The notes below the pieces were generated by a model that saw only the letters and a list, made by a program, of their open reading frames with translations, was not told where the DNA came from and made no database searches. Of a DNA stretch of 64,000 nt, positions 41,351 through 49,352 are shown one piece after another. A program made the translations under genes and the position numbers. Source of the stretch: CF-72 sp051006215 (GTDB lineage Bacteria > Chloroflexota > UBA6077 > CF-72). Position 1 is the first letter of the stretch, and every line of letters begins with the position of its first letter. The stretch spans positions 62,001-126,000 of the forward strand of contig JBPCIO010000141.1 in NCBI GenBank assembly GCA_051006215.1, read 5' to 3'.

Positions 41351-43654
41351 TCAGCGGACGCTCACCGTCGCAGCGCTGGCGTTCCAGCTGTAGAGCGTCC
41401 CCCAGCCAGGCGAGAACACGCCGATCATGACCGTGTACCTACCGCTGTTCGCATCGGCAGACACCTGCCACGTGGCAGTCAGGCTGCGTGTCTGACCGGC
41501 GCTGAACGATCGGTTGTCCCACGCTTGCTGAAACACCTTGGTGCCCGAGGCGTCGTACACCTCGAGGTCGACCAGCGCCGAGATCGCCGTGTTACTCCTC
41601 ACCCGCGCCGTGAGTGCCACGTTGGTGCCCCGCTGGGCGACCGCTGGGGTGATGGCGCGGGTGGTGAATCCGATCTGGGTCGAGCCCGGCGTTGGTGTTG
41701 GCGTTCTGGTTGGCATCAAAGTCGACGTACTGGTGGCAACTGGCGTATTGGTGGGCACCGGCGTGCTGGTCGGCTTCGGAGTTGACGTGTTCACCGGGCT
41801 CGTCGTCGCAGTCGCAGTCGACGCCACGTCGGCGGTGACCGAAAACGTGCCGGCTGAGCTATTCCAATTCTCGAGCGCGCCCCAGCCCGGACCAAAGACG
41901 CCAACCATGATCGTGTACGTCCCGGTGGCAGCGGTACTGGGCACCTGCCAGGACGTGCTGAACAGCCTCGGTTGTCCGGCGCTGAAGGCCTGGTTGTCCC
42001 AGTACTGCTGCGACACCTTGGTAAACGACGGGTCGTACACCTCGACGTCGATCAGCGCTGGCGATGCTGGCGGATTCGTGACCGTCGACGCTATCGAAAC
42101 GATCGCACCCCGCGCGATCGGATTTGGTGAAGCGGCGGCGCTGCTGGAAAACCCCGATTGCCCCGGCTGCGTAGCCGTGGCAGTCGGCGTGACCGCAGGG
42201 CTCGGAGTGGAAGTCGGGCCGGTTGTCGGTGTGGAGGTCGGGCCTGTGGTTGGCGCCGAGGTTGGCGTACTCGTCGGCGGCGGCCCGCCGCTCAGCGGAA
42301 TCGGGTTCGTGTAGTACGCCTGCCCCTGCAGACGGACGTAGCCACCATCGTCGTCCGGCACGCTTGACACGTGCGTATTGCAGATCTGTCCGGAGCTGAT
42401 GCCGTCTGAGGTGCAGAAAGAAGCTGGATTCGTAATCCCATCGTTCTTGGAGTCGGTGTACGTCGTGTTTCCGGCATTGCCAGCGCCAAACATCGCACCC
42501 ACGATGCCAACATTGATCAGCTCCTGAACGTGGCCGAAAATGTACTCGGCGCGGTTGTCCTGGAAATGACCGTCGGTATTGTTTTCGGTATCGAAGTACT
42601 GGTTGCCGAGTGGGACCTGCCACAGCAGCATCGGCCGGTTGGCGTCGGCCACAATTGCAGCCTGCAGGTACTGCTCCCACCTGGCGAAGTTCGGAAAGCT
42701 CACGTTGTTGCGGTCCCACCACCGGTTTTGCCCAAACTGGACTTTGTACTGCCCGGCATCACGATCCAACGGATCGTTGAACAGCAGCTCGTGGGCTCCG
42801 AATTGGCTCACGAAGGCGCCCACCTGTTGCCCCAGCGCAGCCGCGTTGGTGTTGGAGCTGGTGTCCGTACCGATGTCGATGCCCGTCGCCCAGGCGGACA
42901 CGTGGTACGCCAGCAACACGTTCGGCGCATACATGTCGCGGATGTGCGCCAGGGCCTGCGTGAACCCAGCGTAGGTGTTCGAATACACCGCCACGTCGGC
43001 GTAGCCAGAGCTACTTACTGACGCTTTCAGCAAACCAGGGTCGTTGCCCTGCCCGGTGCAGAAGCCGAAGCACGCGCCCACGTTGTTGTTGACCGCTTGC
43101 ATGGCGTACCCGCCAGTGAAATCTGGCTCGAGGTCAATCAAGGCCGTCTTGCCAAAACCCTGGACACCGTCGTATGTGCCCGTCCCGAGGCGCTTCATGA
43201 GCAGGGCAAAGTTCTGGTAGTACGCGCTCATGAGCGGGACCGTATTCAAATTGGTGATGTCCTTCTGATTCTCGTTGCAGTTGGTGCAGCTGCCACTACT
43301 CTGCAGCAGCTCGTAGTATGGAAACACGGGTATGTAGCCGTGTTGCGCGGACTCCAGCGCATAGTTCGAGGCAAACGTTCCACTGGAATTCCATGTCTCC
43401 CAACCCGCTCCGGTGTTGACTCCGCCGACCAGGTACTGGTACCGGTAGTCCCAGCGAATGCCACTCTGCGGCATCCACGTGTCACCCTGCCCGGCCGCCA
43501 GGCCAAATCCGAAATGCGAAGGCAGGCCACTCGGTACGGTCTGGGCTGGGGCAGCCTGCAAGGGCAGGCCGAGTGGCACAGCAAAGACGAGGGCGGTCAG
43601 GCAGCTCAGAGCTGTCCGTGTGGCCGAAAACGGGTATTTTGCAGATAACAGCAT
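41351..43654 (-). CDS. Secreted TIM-barrel-like protein, putative glycoside hydrolase, with two beta-sandwich modules
   Basis: A protein of 767 residues starting at ATG 43654 (an upstream GTG would precede the signal peptide). It has a Sec signal peptide (ALSCLTALVFAVPLGLPLQAAPA) and then about 420 residues with alternating strand/helix segments such as ALIDLEPDF, VLLAYHVSAWATGID and PMLLWQVPLGN. These suggest a TIM barrel, with LEPD as a possible acid motif. A Thr-Pro linker, a beta-sandwich of about 100 residues, a second Thr-Pro linker and a second homologous beta-sandwich follow. Both modules contain LI/LVDVEVYD-like, WDNxxFSAGQ and GVFxPGWG signatures. It probably acts on extracellular glycan. 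No known GH family was identified with certainty. Confidence 0.75.
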   Translation of the reverse strand: MLLSAKYPFSATRTALSCLTALVFAVPLGLPLQAAPAQTVPSGLPSHFGFGLAAGQGDTWMPQSGIRWDYRYQYLVGGVNTGAGWETWNSSGTFASNYALESAQHGYIPVFPYYELLQSSGSCTNCNENQKDITNLNTVPLMSAYYQNFALLMKRLGTGTYDGVQGFGKTALIDLEPDFTGGYAMQAVNNNVGACFGFCTGQGNDPGLLKASVSSSGYADVAVYSNTYAGFTQALAHIRDMYAPNVLLAYHVSAWATGIDIGTDTSSNTNAAALGQQVGAFVSQFGAHELLFNDPLDRDAGQYKVQFGQNRWWDRNNVSFPNFARWEQYLQAAIVADANRPMLLWQVPLGNQYFDTENNTDGHFQDNRAEYIFGHVQELINVGIVGAMFGAGNAGNTTYTDSKNDGITNPASFCTSDGISSGQICNTHVSSVPDDDGGYVRLQGQAYYTNPIPLSGGPPPTSTPTSAPTTGPTSTPTTGPTSTPSPAVTPTATATQPGQSGFSSSAAASPNPIARGAIVSIASTVTNPPASPALIDVEVYDPSFTKVSQQYWDNQAFSAGQPRLFSTSWQVPSTAATGTYTIMVGVFGPGWGALENWNSSAGTFSVTADVASTATATTSPVNTSTPKPTSTPVPTNTPVATSTSTLMPTRTPTPTPGSTQIGFTTRAITPAVAQRGTNVALTARVRSNTAISALVDLEVYDASGTKVFQQAWDNRSFSAGQTRSLTATWQVSADANSGRYTVMIGVFSPGWGTLYSWNASAATVSVR

Positions 43655-44233
43655 TGCTTGAACCTCGGGCCTGGTCCCGTCTGAACCGACCACGTCAGAT
43701 ACACGGCGCGTGCGTGTCTAAGGGGACGGCTTGAAGGCCTTCCCGTCGTCGCCACCTGGAGATGTATCAGGCGGCCTCGGAGCGACTTAGCTGCACGCTG
43801 GAGTCCCACATGGACTCCAATCTCGGACAGTTTCGTCCGATTTGCTCACCGGCAGGTAACGGAGCCGTGAGCCAACTGTGCACGCCACGACAACAAACGC
43901 GCCTGCGCGCCCGATGGTTATGGGCGGAGCGACCGAATTCAAGTGCGGCCGGCAAGGAGGTGGAGCTGCGCGGACGGCGTGCGCCAACGTGACCGGCAAC
44001 ACTGCCAGCCCCGCTCAGGTCCAGTGCCTGAGGCGTTTGAGTTCGATCGGACTCAGCCCCTGCTTCAACTGGGCTGGCAGGGCCAGGTTGTCTGTCAGAT
44101 TGGTGACCAGGGGGCAGCCGAGCCCCAGGGGCGCTCGGAAGCGAAGCTAGCTCGTCCAGGGCACGAAAAAGGGGCCACCTGGTGGTGGCCCCTTTCGTTC
44201 CCCGAAGGGTAGTCGTCGTATGTGGTTGCGGTG
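43655..44233. other. Intergenic region with two tandem hairpins
   Basis: No gene is evident. It must hold the leftward promoter of the gene at 43654. Two perfect inverted repeats lie close together: TGGAGTCC / GGACTCCA (43799-43819, 5-nt loop) and TCGGAC / GTCCGA (43823-43840, 6-nt loop). They may be structures in the 5' leader of that gene, or binding sites. Confidence 0.4.
44166..44195 (-). terminator. Intrinsic terminator of the first HK-RR pair
   Basis: A perfect 12-bp stem (44168-44179 with 44184-44195) has the loop TGGT and reads GGTGGCCCC on one arm. On the minus strand it is followed by TTTTT, and it lies 39 nt beyond the stop of the response regulator gene ending at 44234. Confidence 0.85.
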
Positions 44234-44917
44234 CTAGCCGCGGGATAGGCTGTAGCCTACCCCTAGCACCGCTTTGATGCCGCGCTTGCCGCTTGGCGCG
44301 AGCGACAGCTTTTTACGGATGTGGCAGATGTGGGTCTTGAGCAGGTTCGAGTTGCCCTCGTCGTAGTAGCCCCAGGCGTACTCGATCAGCCGCGAGTAGG
44401 GGATGATGCGACCCTCGTTGAGCGCCAGCATATACAAGATGCGAAACTCGAGCCGGGTCAGCTGGACTGGCTTACCGGCTTTGGTCACTTCGTGCGACTG
44501 CAGGTCGAGGACAAGGTCGCCAACGCTCACCTGACTGGCTGGCTGACGGTAGGGATCCGTCTGGCAGCGGCGCATGACCGCCTTCATCCGCGCAGCCAAC
44601 TGCTTGGCGCTGAACGGCTTGGTCATGTAGTCGTCGGCACCGATCTGCAAGCCGCGCAGGATGTCCTCTTCCTCGTCCCGCGCCGTGAGCATGATGATCG
44701 GCGTCTTCGACTCGTGGCGAATGCGGCGGCAGACCTCGAATCCGTCAATCTTGGGCAGATTGCCGTCCAACAGGACGATATCCGGACTCTCACTCTCCCA
44801 ACGTTGCAGGGCCTGCTGGCCGTCGACAGCCGCGAGTACGTTGTAGCCTTCGCGCCGCAGCGCGTAGGTCATCAGATCCAATAAATCAACGTCGTCGTCG
44901 ACGACCAAAACCTTCAT
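44234..44917 (-). CDS. OmpR/PhoB-family response regulator
   Basis: Transcription factor of 227 residues. The receiver domain (about 1-120) has the acidic cluster VVDDD, the phospho-acceptor Asp in IVLLDGNLP, a Thr in IIMLTA and Lys in TKPFS, all canonical. The C-terminal winged helix-turn-helix (about 130-225) shows LTRLEFRILYMLALN, NLLKTHICHIRKKL and GVGYSLSRG. It is the partner of the kinase encoded 22 nt upstream. AAGGA precedes the ATG by about 8 nt. Its target genes are unknown; it is one of three candidates for the phased-repeat promoters of the glycan locus. Confidence 0.93.
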   Translation of the reverse strand: MKVLVVDDDVDLLDLMTYALRREGYNVLAAVDGQQALQRWESESPDIVLLDGNLPKIDGFEVCRRIRHESKTPIIMLTARDEEEDILRGLQIGADDYMTKPFSAKQLAARMKAVMRRCQTDPYRQPASQVSVGDLVLDLQSHEVTKAGKPVQLTRLEFRILYMLALNEGRIIPYSRLIEYAWGYYDEGNSNLLKTHICHIRKKLSLAPSGKRGIKAVLGVGYSLSRG

Positions 44918-44939
44918 GTGGGGAATCCTTGTCTTTGGG

Positions 44940-45755
44940 TTAGGAAACGATGCTCAGGTGCGATTTTGCGGCTAGGCCTCGAGCATTTGCGGGGATGGAA
45001 AACCAGAACCGAGCGCCACCACCACGGCGGCTCTCGACGCCCACGTCGCCGCCATGGGCTTCGACGATAGACTTGACGATTGACAGGCCGAGGCCCACAC
45101 CGTCCTTCCCACTATCGGCAGTTGCCGGGTCTCGATAATAGGGTTCGAACAAGCGATCTGCCTGGTCTGGCGAGACGCCAGGCCCGCGATCCGCGACGCA
45201 CACCCGCACCGCACCAGGGCGAATCGAGATAGACAGGTCAATGGGTGTCTTGGCACTGCTGAATTTGCTCGCGTTCATAATTAGATTGATGAGCACCTGG
45301 CCCAGGCGGCGGCTGTCTGCCAGCACTTCGGGCAGGCCGGCGCCGATGCGAACCCGCAGGCGCTGCCCGCGCTGCGCCAGGAGCGGCCCGACCACGGCAT
45401 CGACATCGGCAAGCAGGTCCGACACGCTCAGCGACTGGCGGTACAGCTTCAGCCGACCTTCCAGAATTGTGGCGGCGCACAGCAGGTTCTCCACCAGCCC
45501 TTGCAGCCATAGCGTGCGTCGGTGCATCGCGCCCAACATGCTTTTGATCTGTTCGGGGTCTAGCTGCAAGAAGTCTTCTGCCAGTAGCTCGGACGACTGG
45601 GCCAGAGCGGTCAGCGGCCCACGCAACTCATGCGCCACGGTCGCAAGGACGGTGAGCTCATGCGCGGGTTGGGGTAAAGAAGGAGTGTTCAAGGCTTCAG
45701 GTAGGACTGGGGTGAGTCGCATGCTCGTCGCGGACCACTCTTGCGCCATATGCAT
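44940..45755 (-). CDS. Soluble sensor histidine kinase
   Basis: HisKA plus HATPase_c kinase of about 271 residues without membrane spans or PAS domain. The phospho-acceptor His is in VAHELRGPLTAL near residue 42. The N box is VLINLIMNASKFS, the G boxes are VADRGPGVSPDQ and GLGLSIVKSIVEAHGG. The input is unknown, as only about 30 residues precede the dimerisation helix. The start is uncertain: ATG 45755 lies just after a TATGAT hexamer (45776-45771) and would give a near-leaderless mRNA, while the frame is open to an earlier codon at 45827. It is co-transcribed with the regulator downstream. Confidence 0.88.
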   Translation of the reverse strand: MHMAQEWSATSMRLTPVLPEALNTPSLPQPAHELTVLATVAHELRGPLTALAQSSELLAEDFLQLDPEQIKSMLGAMHRRTLWLQGLVENLLCAATILEGRLKLYRQSLSVSDLLADVDAVVGPLLAQRGQRLRVRIGAGLPEVLADSRRLGQVLINLIMNASKFSSAKTPIDLSISIRPGAVRVCVADRGPGVSPDQADRLFEPYYRDPATADSGKDGVGLGLSIVKSIVEAHGGDVGVESRRGGGARFWFSIPANARGLAAKSHLSIVS

Positions 45756-45770
45756 TTTCAAGTCCAGGGG

Positions 45771-45827
45771 ATCATACGTGTAGAACACGTAAAGCCTCGT
45801 AACAGAGACCGTGACAATGCCGTACAA
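45771..45827 (-). promoter_or_regulatory. Kinase promoter with five phased ACG-centred repeats
   Basis: On the minus strand TTGTACG, TGTCACG, CTGTTACG, CTTTACG and CTACACG follow one another at 11-, 11-, 11- and 11-bp steps of their first base, with the third shifted by one in its core. They end directly at TATGAT (45776-45771), a good -10. The -35 position reads CGAGGC, unlike consensus, which suggests activator dependence. A further TGTAAC direct repeat at 11 bp lies upstream at 45840-45856. Confidence 0.5.
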
Positions 45828-46256
45828 GCGGCTGGCCGGGTTACAGGCGCGTTACAAAACGACGTGGGGGTTGCGGGCGCGTTCACTTCGAGCCCGGGCC
45901 GGCGCCCTGCCGTCGTCAGGGTGCGCGCCATCTGCAATTTTCGCCTGGTCAACAGATTGCTAACGCGGCGTGAACTCATTCGCAACACCTGGCTCGCCGG
46001 CAGCGACGCTCAAGGGCGCCGGGTGGTTGAGGCAGTCGCGGTTACGACCCGGTAGCGCCCCAGCGCAGCGGTCAAGGCAAGTGTGGTTCATACCTCCGCC
46101 ACGATTTGATCGAGTAGCACACTGCCGGCATGGCAGATCTGGCACTCAACTGGCAGCCCGCAAGCTGAGCCTCGGCGAGTGCATGCCGCACTGAAGCTCT
46201 TCCGCGACCGCTCCTCGAATCGTGGCTGCTGGCATTCTGGGCGATGGCCGTCGTGC
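45828..46256. other. Intergenic region between the two HK-RR pairs
   Basis: No gene is visible. It holds the upstream part of the first kinase promoter, including TGTAAC-N5-TGTAAC (minus strand, 45856-45840). The end near 46256 is the 3' flank of the second regulator gene. I see no clear terminator hairpin with a T run here. Confidence 0.5.
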
Positions 46257-47021
46257 TCAGTCGACGTGGCCCGGGCCGGATTCTGAACCCGGACCCGTGC
46301 TGCCTGGCTCGTCGTCTTCGGCGCTGAGCCTGACGCCGACGCCAGGGATGGTATGCAGCAATTGCGGCCGCGCGGGATCCTGTTCGAGCTTGCGGCGCAG
46401 GCGGTGGACCGTCACCCGCACCACGTCCGACCCGCCTGGATCGTTGTAACCCCACACCTGCGTGAGCAGCGTGCCCGTCCGAACCACCGTTCCAGCATTG
46501 GTCATGAGGCAGTGCAGCAAGCGAAACTCGGTCACCGTCAGACTCACCGCCTGGCCCGACTTGGTGACCGAGTGTTGAGCCAGATCGAGGGTGATACTGC
46601 CAACTTGTAGCCGCATCTCGGGCGCGCGCCGCACGGGCATTTCGCGACCACTACGGCGGAGATGCGCACGAATTCGGGCCACCAGCTCGCGATGACTGAA
46701 TGGCTTGGTTAGGTAGTCGTCGGCCCCGGCCTCCAGGCCACGTACCTTGTCTTCTTCGGAATCCAGAGCGGTCAACATGATGACCGGCAGTTGCGAGCGG
46801 CGGCGCAGCTCCTTGAGCACCTCCAAACCGCTAGACGCGCCCAGGTTGATGTCCAAGACGACCAAATCGGGTGTTCGTTCGTCGAGCAGACGCAGCGCGG
46901 TCACCGCGTCGTGAGCTCCAATCGGGTCCAGGCCGGCCCGTTTGAGCGCAAACGCCAGCAGGTCGATCAGCTCGCGGTCGTCGTCAACCAGCAGAATGCG
47001 CACTGCGCTTCGCGTCCTCAT
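46257..47021 (-). CDS. OmpR/PhoB-family response regulator
   Basis: A protein of 254 residues. The receiver shows LLVDDD, the phospho-acceptor Asp in LVVLDINLG, IMLTA and TKPFS, all canonical. The winged-helix domain shows LTVTEFRLLHCLM, DVVRVTVHRLRRKL and TIPGVGVRL, and a polar Gly/Ser/Glu-rich tail of about 20 residues follows. ATG 47021 overlaps the end of the kinase gene by 38 nt; the open frame further upstream is only overlap. The kinase at 46984 is its obvious partner. Regulated genes are not deducible from sequence. Confidence 0.92.
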   Translation of the reverse strand: MRTRSAVRILLVDDDRELIDLLAFALKRAGLDPIGAHDAVTALRLLDERTPDLVVLDINLGASSGLEVLKELRRRSQLPVIMLTALDSEEDKVRGLEAGADDYLTKPFSHRELVARIRAHLRRSGREMPVRRAPEMRLQVGSITLDLAQHSVTKSGQAVSLTVTEFRLLHCLMTNAGTVVRTGTLLTQVWGYNDPGGSDVVRVTVHRLRRKLEQDPARPQLLHTIPGVGVRLSAEDDEPGSTGPGSESGPGHVD

Positions 47022-48105
47022 GTGCCGGCCGCGGAGCGGTGGGTAAGGTGAACCAAACCGCGGTGCCACTCCCGATGGCGCTGGCGATGCCGATCGTGCC
47101 GCCGTGCGCCTCGACGATGCCCTTGGCGATAGCCAGTCCGAGTCCAACCCCAGGCGCATCGTTTTCGTTTCGAATGCGATAGAACCGTTCGAATAGCCCA
47201 GCCTGCTGATCGAACGGGATGCCCGGACCTTCGTCTTCCACAGTGATGCGAACCATAGCATCGGTGAAACCCGCGCTCACACGGATCTCGGCCGCTTCGG
47301 GGCTGTACTTCGAGGCGTTCGCCAGCAGGTTGGACAGCACTTGGCGCGCATAGCGCCGATCAGCCAGCACCTGCGGCAGGTCCGAAGGCACGTCGATCTG
47401 GATCCGTTGCCGACGACCCTGCGTGGCCGGGGTGACGATCTCGAGAGCATCGTCCAAAATGCGTCGCAGGTCGACCTTGCGCGGGGCGACCACAAAATGA
47501 CCTGACTGAATACTGCCGGCGCTGAGTAGATCTTCCATCAGCGAGTGCATGCGGTGAGCGGTGCGCCTGGCCGAGCCGAGCACCTGAGCGAATTCTTGGT
47601 TGGTGAGATTCGGGTACTCGGTTTCCAGGATCTCGAGCGCACTGTCGAGCACCATCAGTGGTCCGCGGAGCTCGTGAGCAACGCTGTACAACAGTTGCTC
47701 CCGCAAGCGGTTGACCTCCGCATGCCGTGAAATGTCGTGGACGACATACACTGCATACCCCTCGTCCGCGCCCTCGTGCCTCACCGTGCGGCTGACTTCC
47801 AGGTCGACCGTGCGGCCCGTAGCATCGGCCAGCCTGCCCTGCACGTCTCCAGAGACCAGGTCGCGCGGGTCGGCCGCGAATGGCAAGAGTTCGCGAATGG
47901 CGCGACCATACAGACGGGCTGGGCTGCCGAACATGGCCACGGCAGCGGCGTTGAAGCCGGTCACCCGGCCGCTGAGCGACGTCGTGACAATCGGCGTCCG
48001 GATCGCCTCGAGCAGCTCGCGACGGTGCGCTGCCTGTGACGCGAGTTCCGATGGCCCAGCGCCCCTCGCGACCAGCCCTGGTGCGGGTGAGGGCTCGTCC
48101 GACAC
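46984..48105 (-). CDS. PAS-domain soluble histidine kinase
   Basis: A kinase of 373 residues. A PAS domain (about 25-140) begins ELLEAIRTPIVTTSLSGRVTGFNAAA and ends with a YVVHDIS-type strand. HisKA has the acceptor His in VAHELRGPLMVL, and HATPase_c has VLSNLLANASKYS, VEDEGPGIPF and GLGLAIAKGIVEAHGG. No membrane span is present, so it senses a cytoplasmic signal. GTG 48105 is chosen because GGAGGAG lies about 9 nt upstream and a consensus promoter lies just beyond. A TTG start at 48234 would be upstream of that promoter. It is followed by and overlaps its regulator gene. Confidence 0.9.
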   Translation of the reverse strand: MSDEPSPAPGLVARGAGPSELASQAAHRRELLEAIRTPIVTTSLSGRVTGFNAAAVAMFGSPARLYGRAIRELLPFAADPRDLVSGDVQGRLADATGRTVDLEVSRTVRHEGADEGYAVYVVHDISRHAEVNRLREQLLYSVAHELRGPLMVLDSALEILETEYPNLTNQEFAQVLGSARRTAHRMHSLMEDLLSAGSIQSGHFVVAPRKVDLRRILDDALEIVTPATQGRRQRIQIDVPSDLPQVLADRRYARQVLSNLLANASKYSPEAAEIRVSAGFTDAMVRITVEDEGPGIPFDQQAGLFERFYRIRNENDAPGVGLGLAIAKGIVEAHGGTIGIASAIGSGTAVWFTLPTAPRPAHEDAKRSAHSAG

Positions 48106-48427
48106 GTGTAGGGTCTCCTCCTCCGTGGTGCTTACCTTGCTCCGACCACGTGGACAGTTCGGACCATAAATCGCGCATGCCGCTTCGTCAAGCAGGAGGC
48201 CGTATTGTTGGCCGAAGTTAGCCTGATCAGTCAAAACTCACCTGAATCCCCATCCGTCCTCAACCATCACGTTTGCCTCGCCATGCAACTCTCTACCTTC
48301 CGTGGCCACTGGCGCACGCCCAACCGAGGAGGCCCAAGAAGCGGGTTGATCATGCTTAGTACCTACACCTGGATACGTTTGCCAAGCCGATCCGGTTCAG
48401 ACGCTCAGCCACGGTTGCGGGCAGACC
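48106..48427. other. Divergent intergenic region of kinase and orphan regulator
   Basis: It contains the leftward sigma70-type promoter at 48163-48191 and the leader of the PAS kinase. The half nearest 48427 must contain the rightward promoter of the orphan regulator, but I see no convincing -35/-10 pair there. Confidence 0.5.
48163..48191 (-). promoter_or_regulatory. Sigma70-type promoter of the PAS kinase
   Basis: Minus-strand TTGACG (48191-48186), a 17-nt spacer and TATGGT (48168-48163) form the best consensus promoter in the window. A leader of about 50 nt carrying GGAGGAG leads to GTG 48105. Confidence 0.65.
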
Positions 48428-49243
48428 GTGGCTAGAAACCCGCAGTTTGGCGATCGGACCGGCAATCCGCACGCGCCAGGCGCGACCATCCTGCTGGTCG
48501 AGGACGATGCTGCGACGGCGCTCATGCTCACCAACGTGCTCGAGTCGGCCGACTACCGTGTCCGCACCGCGGTCACCGGAGCGGCGGCGCGCGCCCTGGT
48601 CGAGCAACTCGAGCCCGACCTGATTATCCTCGAGCTTGTCTTGCCAGACGAGGATGGACTTGTGCTGTGCAGCGTGCTCAAGAGCATGGCGGATGTACCC
48701 GTCTTGATCTGTAGCGGCACGCAGCGCCGTCGAGACGCCTTTTTGAGTCTGAAACTGGGCGCCGACGACTTCATCGCCAAACCATTTGATGCCTACGATG
48801 TGTTGGCACGAGTCGAAGTTCTCCTCAGGCGTGCCACCCAGCGCCACGCCGGTGAGTTAAGCCTCTCGGGTGGTCCGATTCGGATCGGCGAGCTGCGCAT
48901 CGATCACTCCCTGCATGAGGTCATGGTGGCGGATGCGCGCCTGCAGTTGACACCCACGGAGTATCGGCTACTGACCGTATTGGCCGAGCGGCCGGACCAG
49001 GTCGTGCCGCGAGATGCCCTGGCCAAGTTGGTCTGGGGCGATCCTGATACAGGCACTAGTCGTACGATCGACGTGCACATCGGGCGCCTGCGAGTGAAGC
49101 TCAGCCAGAGTGGCCAGGCGGCCCCCCAAATCGTGTCCGTACGCGGGTTCGGATATAAGCTTGTGCGCCCCGCCAGCAGCCCTAGCGCGAGCTCAGACGA
49201 GGCAGCCTACCGAAGCCGACTTGCTGACGGACGTCTCGGCTGA
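48428..49243 (+). CDS. Atypical OmpR-family regulator with Glu at the phosphorylation site
   Basis: A protein of 271 residues. The receiver has the acidic pocket LLVEDD (residues 22-27), Ser96 at the switch position and Lys118 in AKPFD. The phospho-acceptor position in DLIILELVLP is Glu69 (codon GAG) instead of Asp. Glu can mimic phospho-Asp in this family, so the protein may be active without a kinase. The winged helix (about 145-245) shows LTPTEYRLLTVLAE, SRTIDVHIGRLRVKL and RGFGYKL and looks intact. It is divergent from the PAS kinase, with no kinase gene of its own. Confidence 0.9.
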   Translation: MARNPQFGDRTGNPHAPGATILLVEDDAATALMLTNVLESADYRVRTAVTGAAARALVEQLEPDLIILELVLPDEDGLVLCSVLKSMADVPVLICSGTQRRRDAFLSLKLGADDFIAKPFDAYDVLARVEVLLRRATQRHAGELSLSGGPIRIGELRIDHSLHEVMVADARLQLTPTEYRLLTVLAERPDQVVPRDALAKLVWGDPDTGTSRTIDVHIGRLRVKLSQSGQAAPQIVSVRGFGYKLVRPASSPSASSDEAAYRSRLADGRLG

Positions 49244-49352
49244 GCACCCGGGCGGCCCTGCGTCCGGCTGACGCCAACTGGCAACCCAAGTACCATCCTG
49301 CTGTTAGCATGACGCTGAGCGGGTACGCTGGTTGAGTCGGAGGTTTGCTGAG

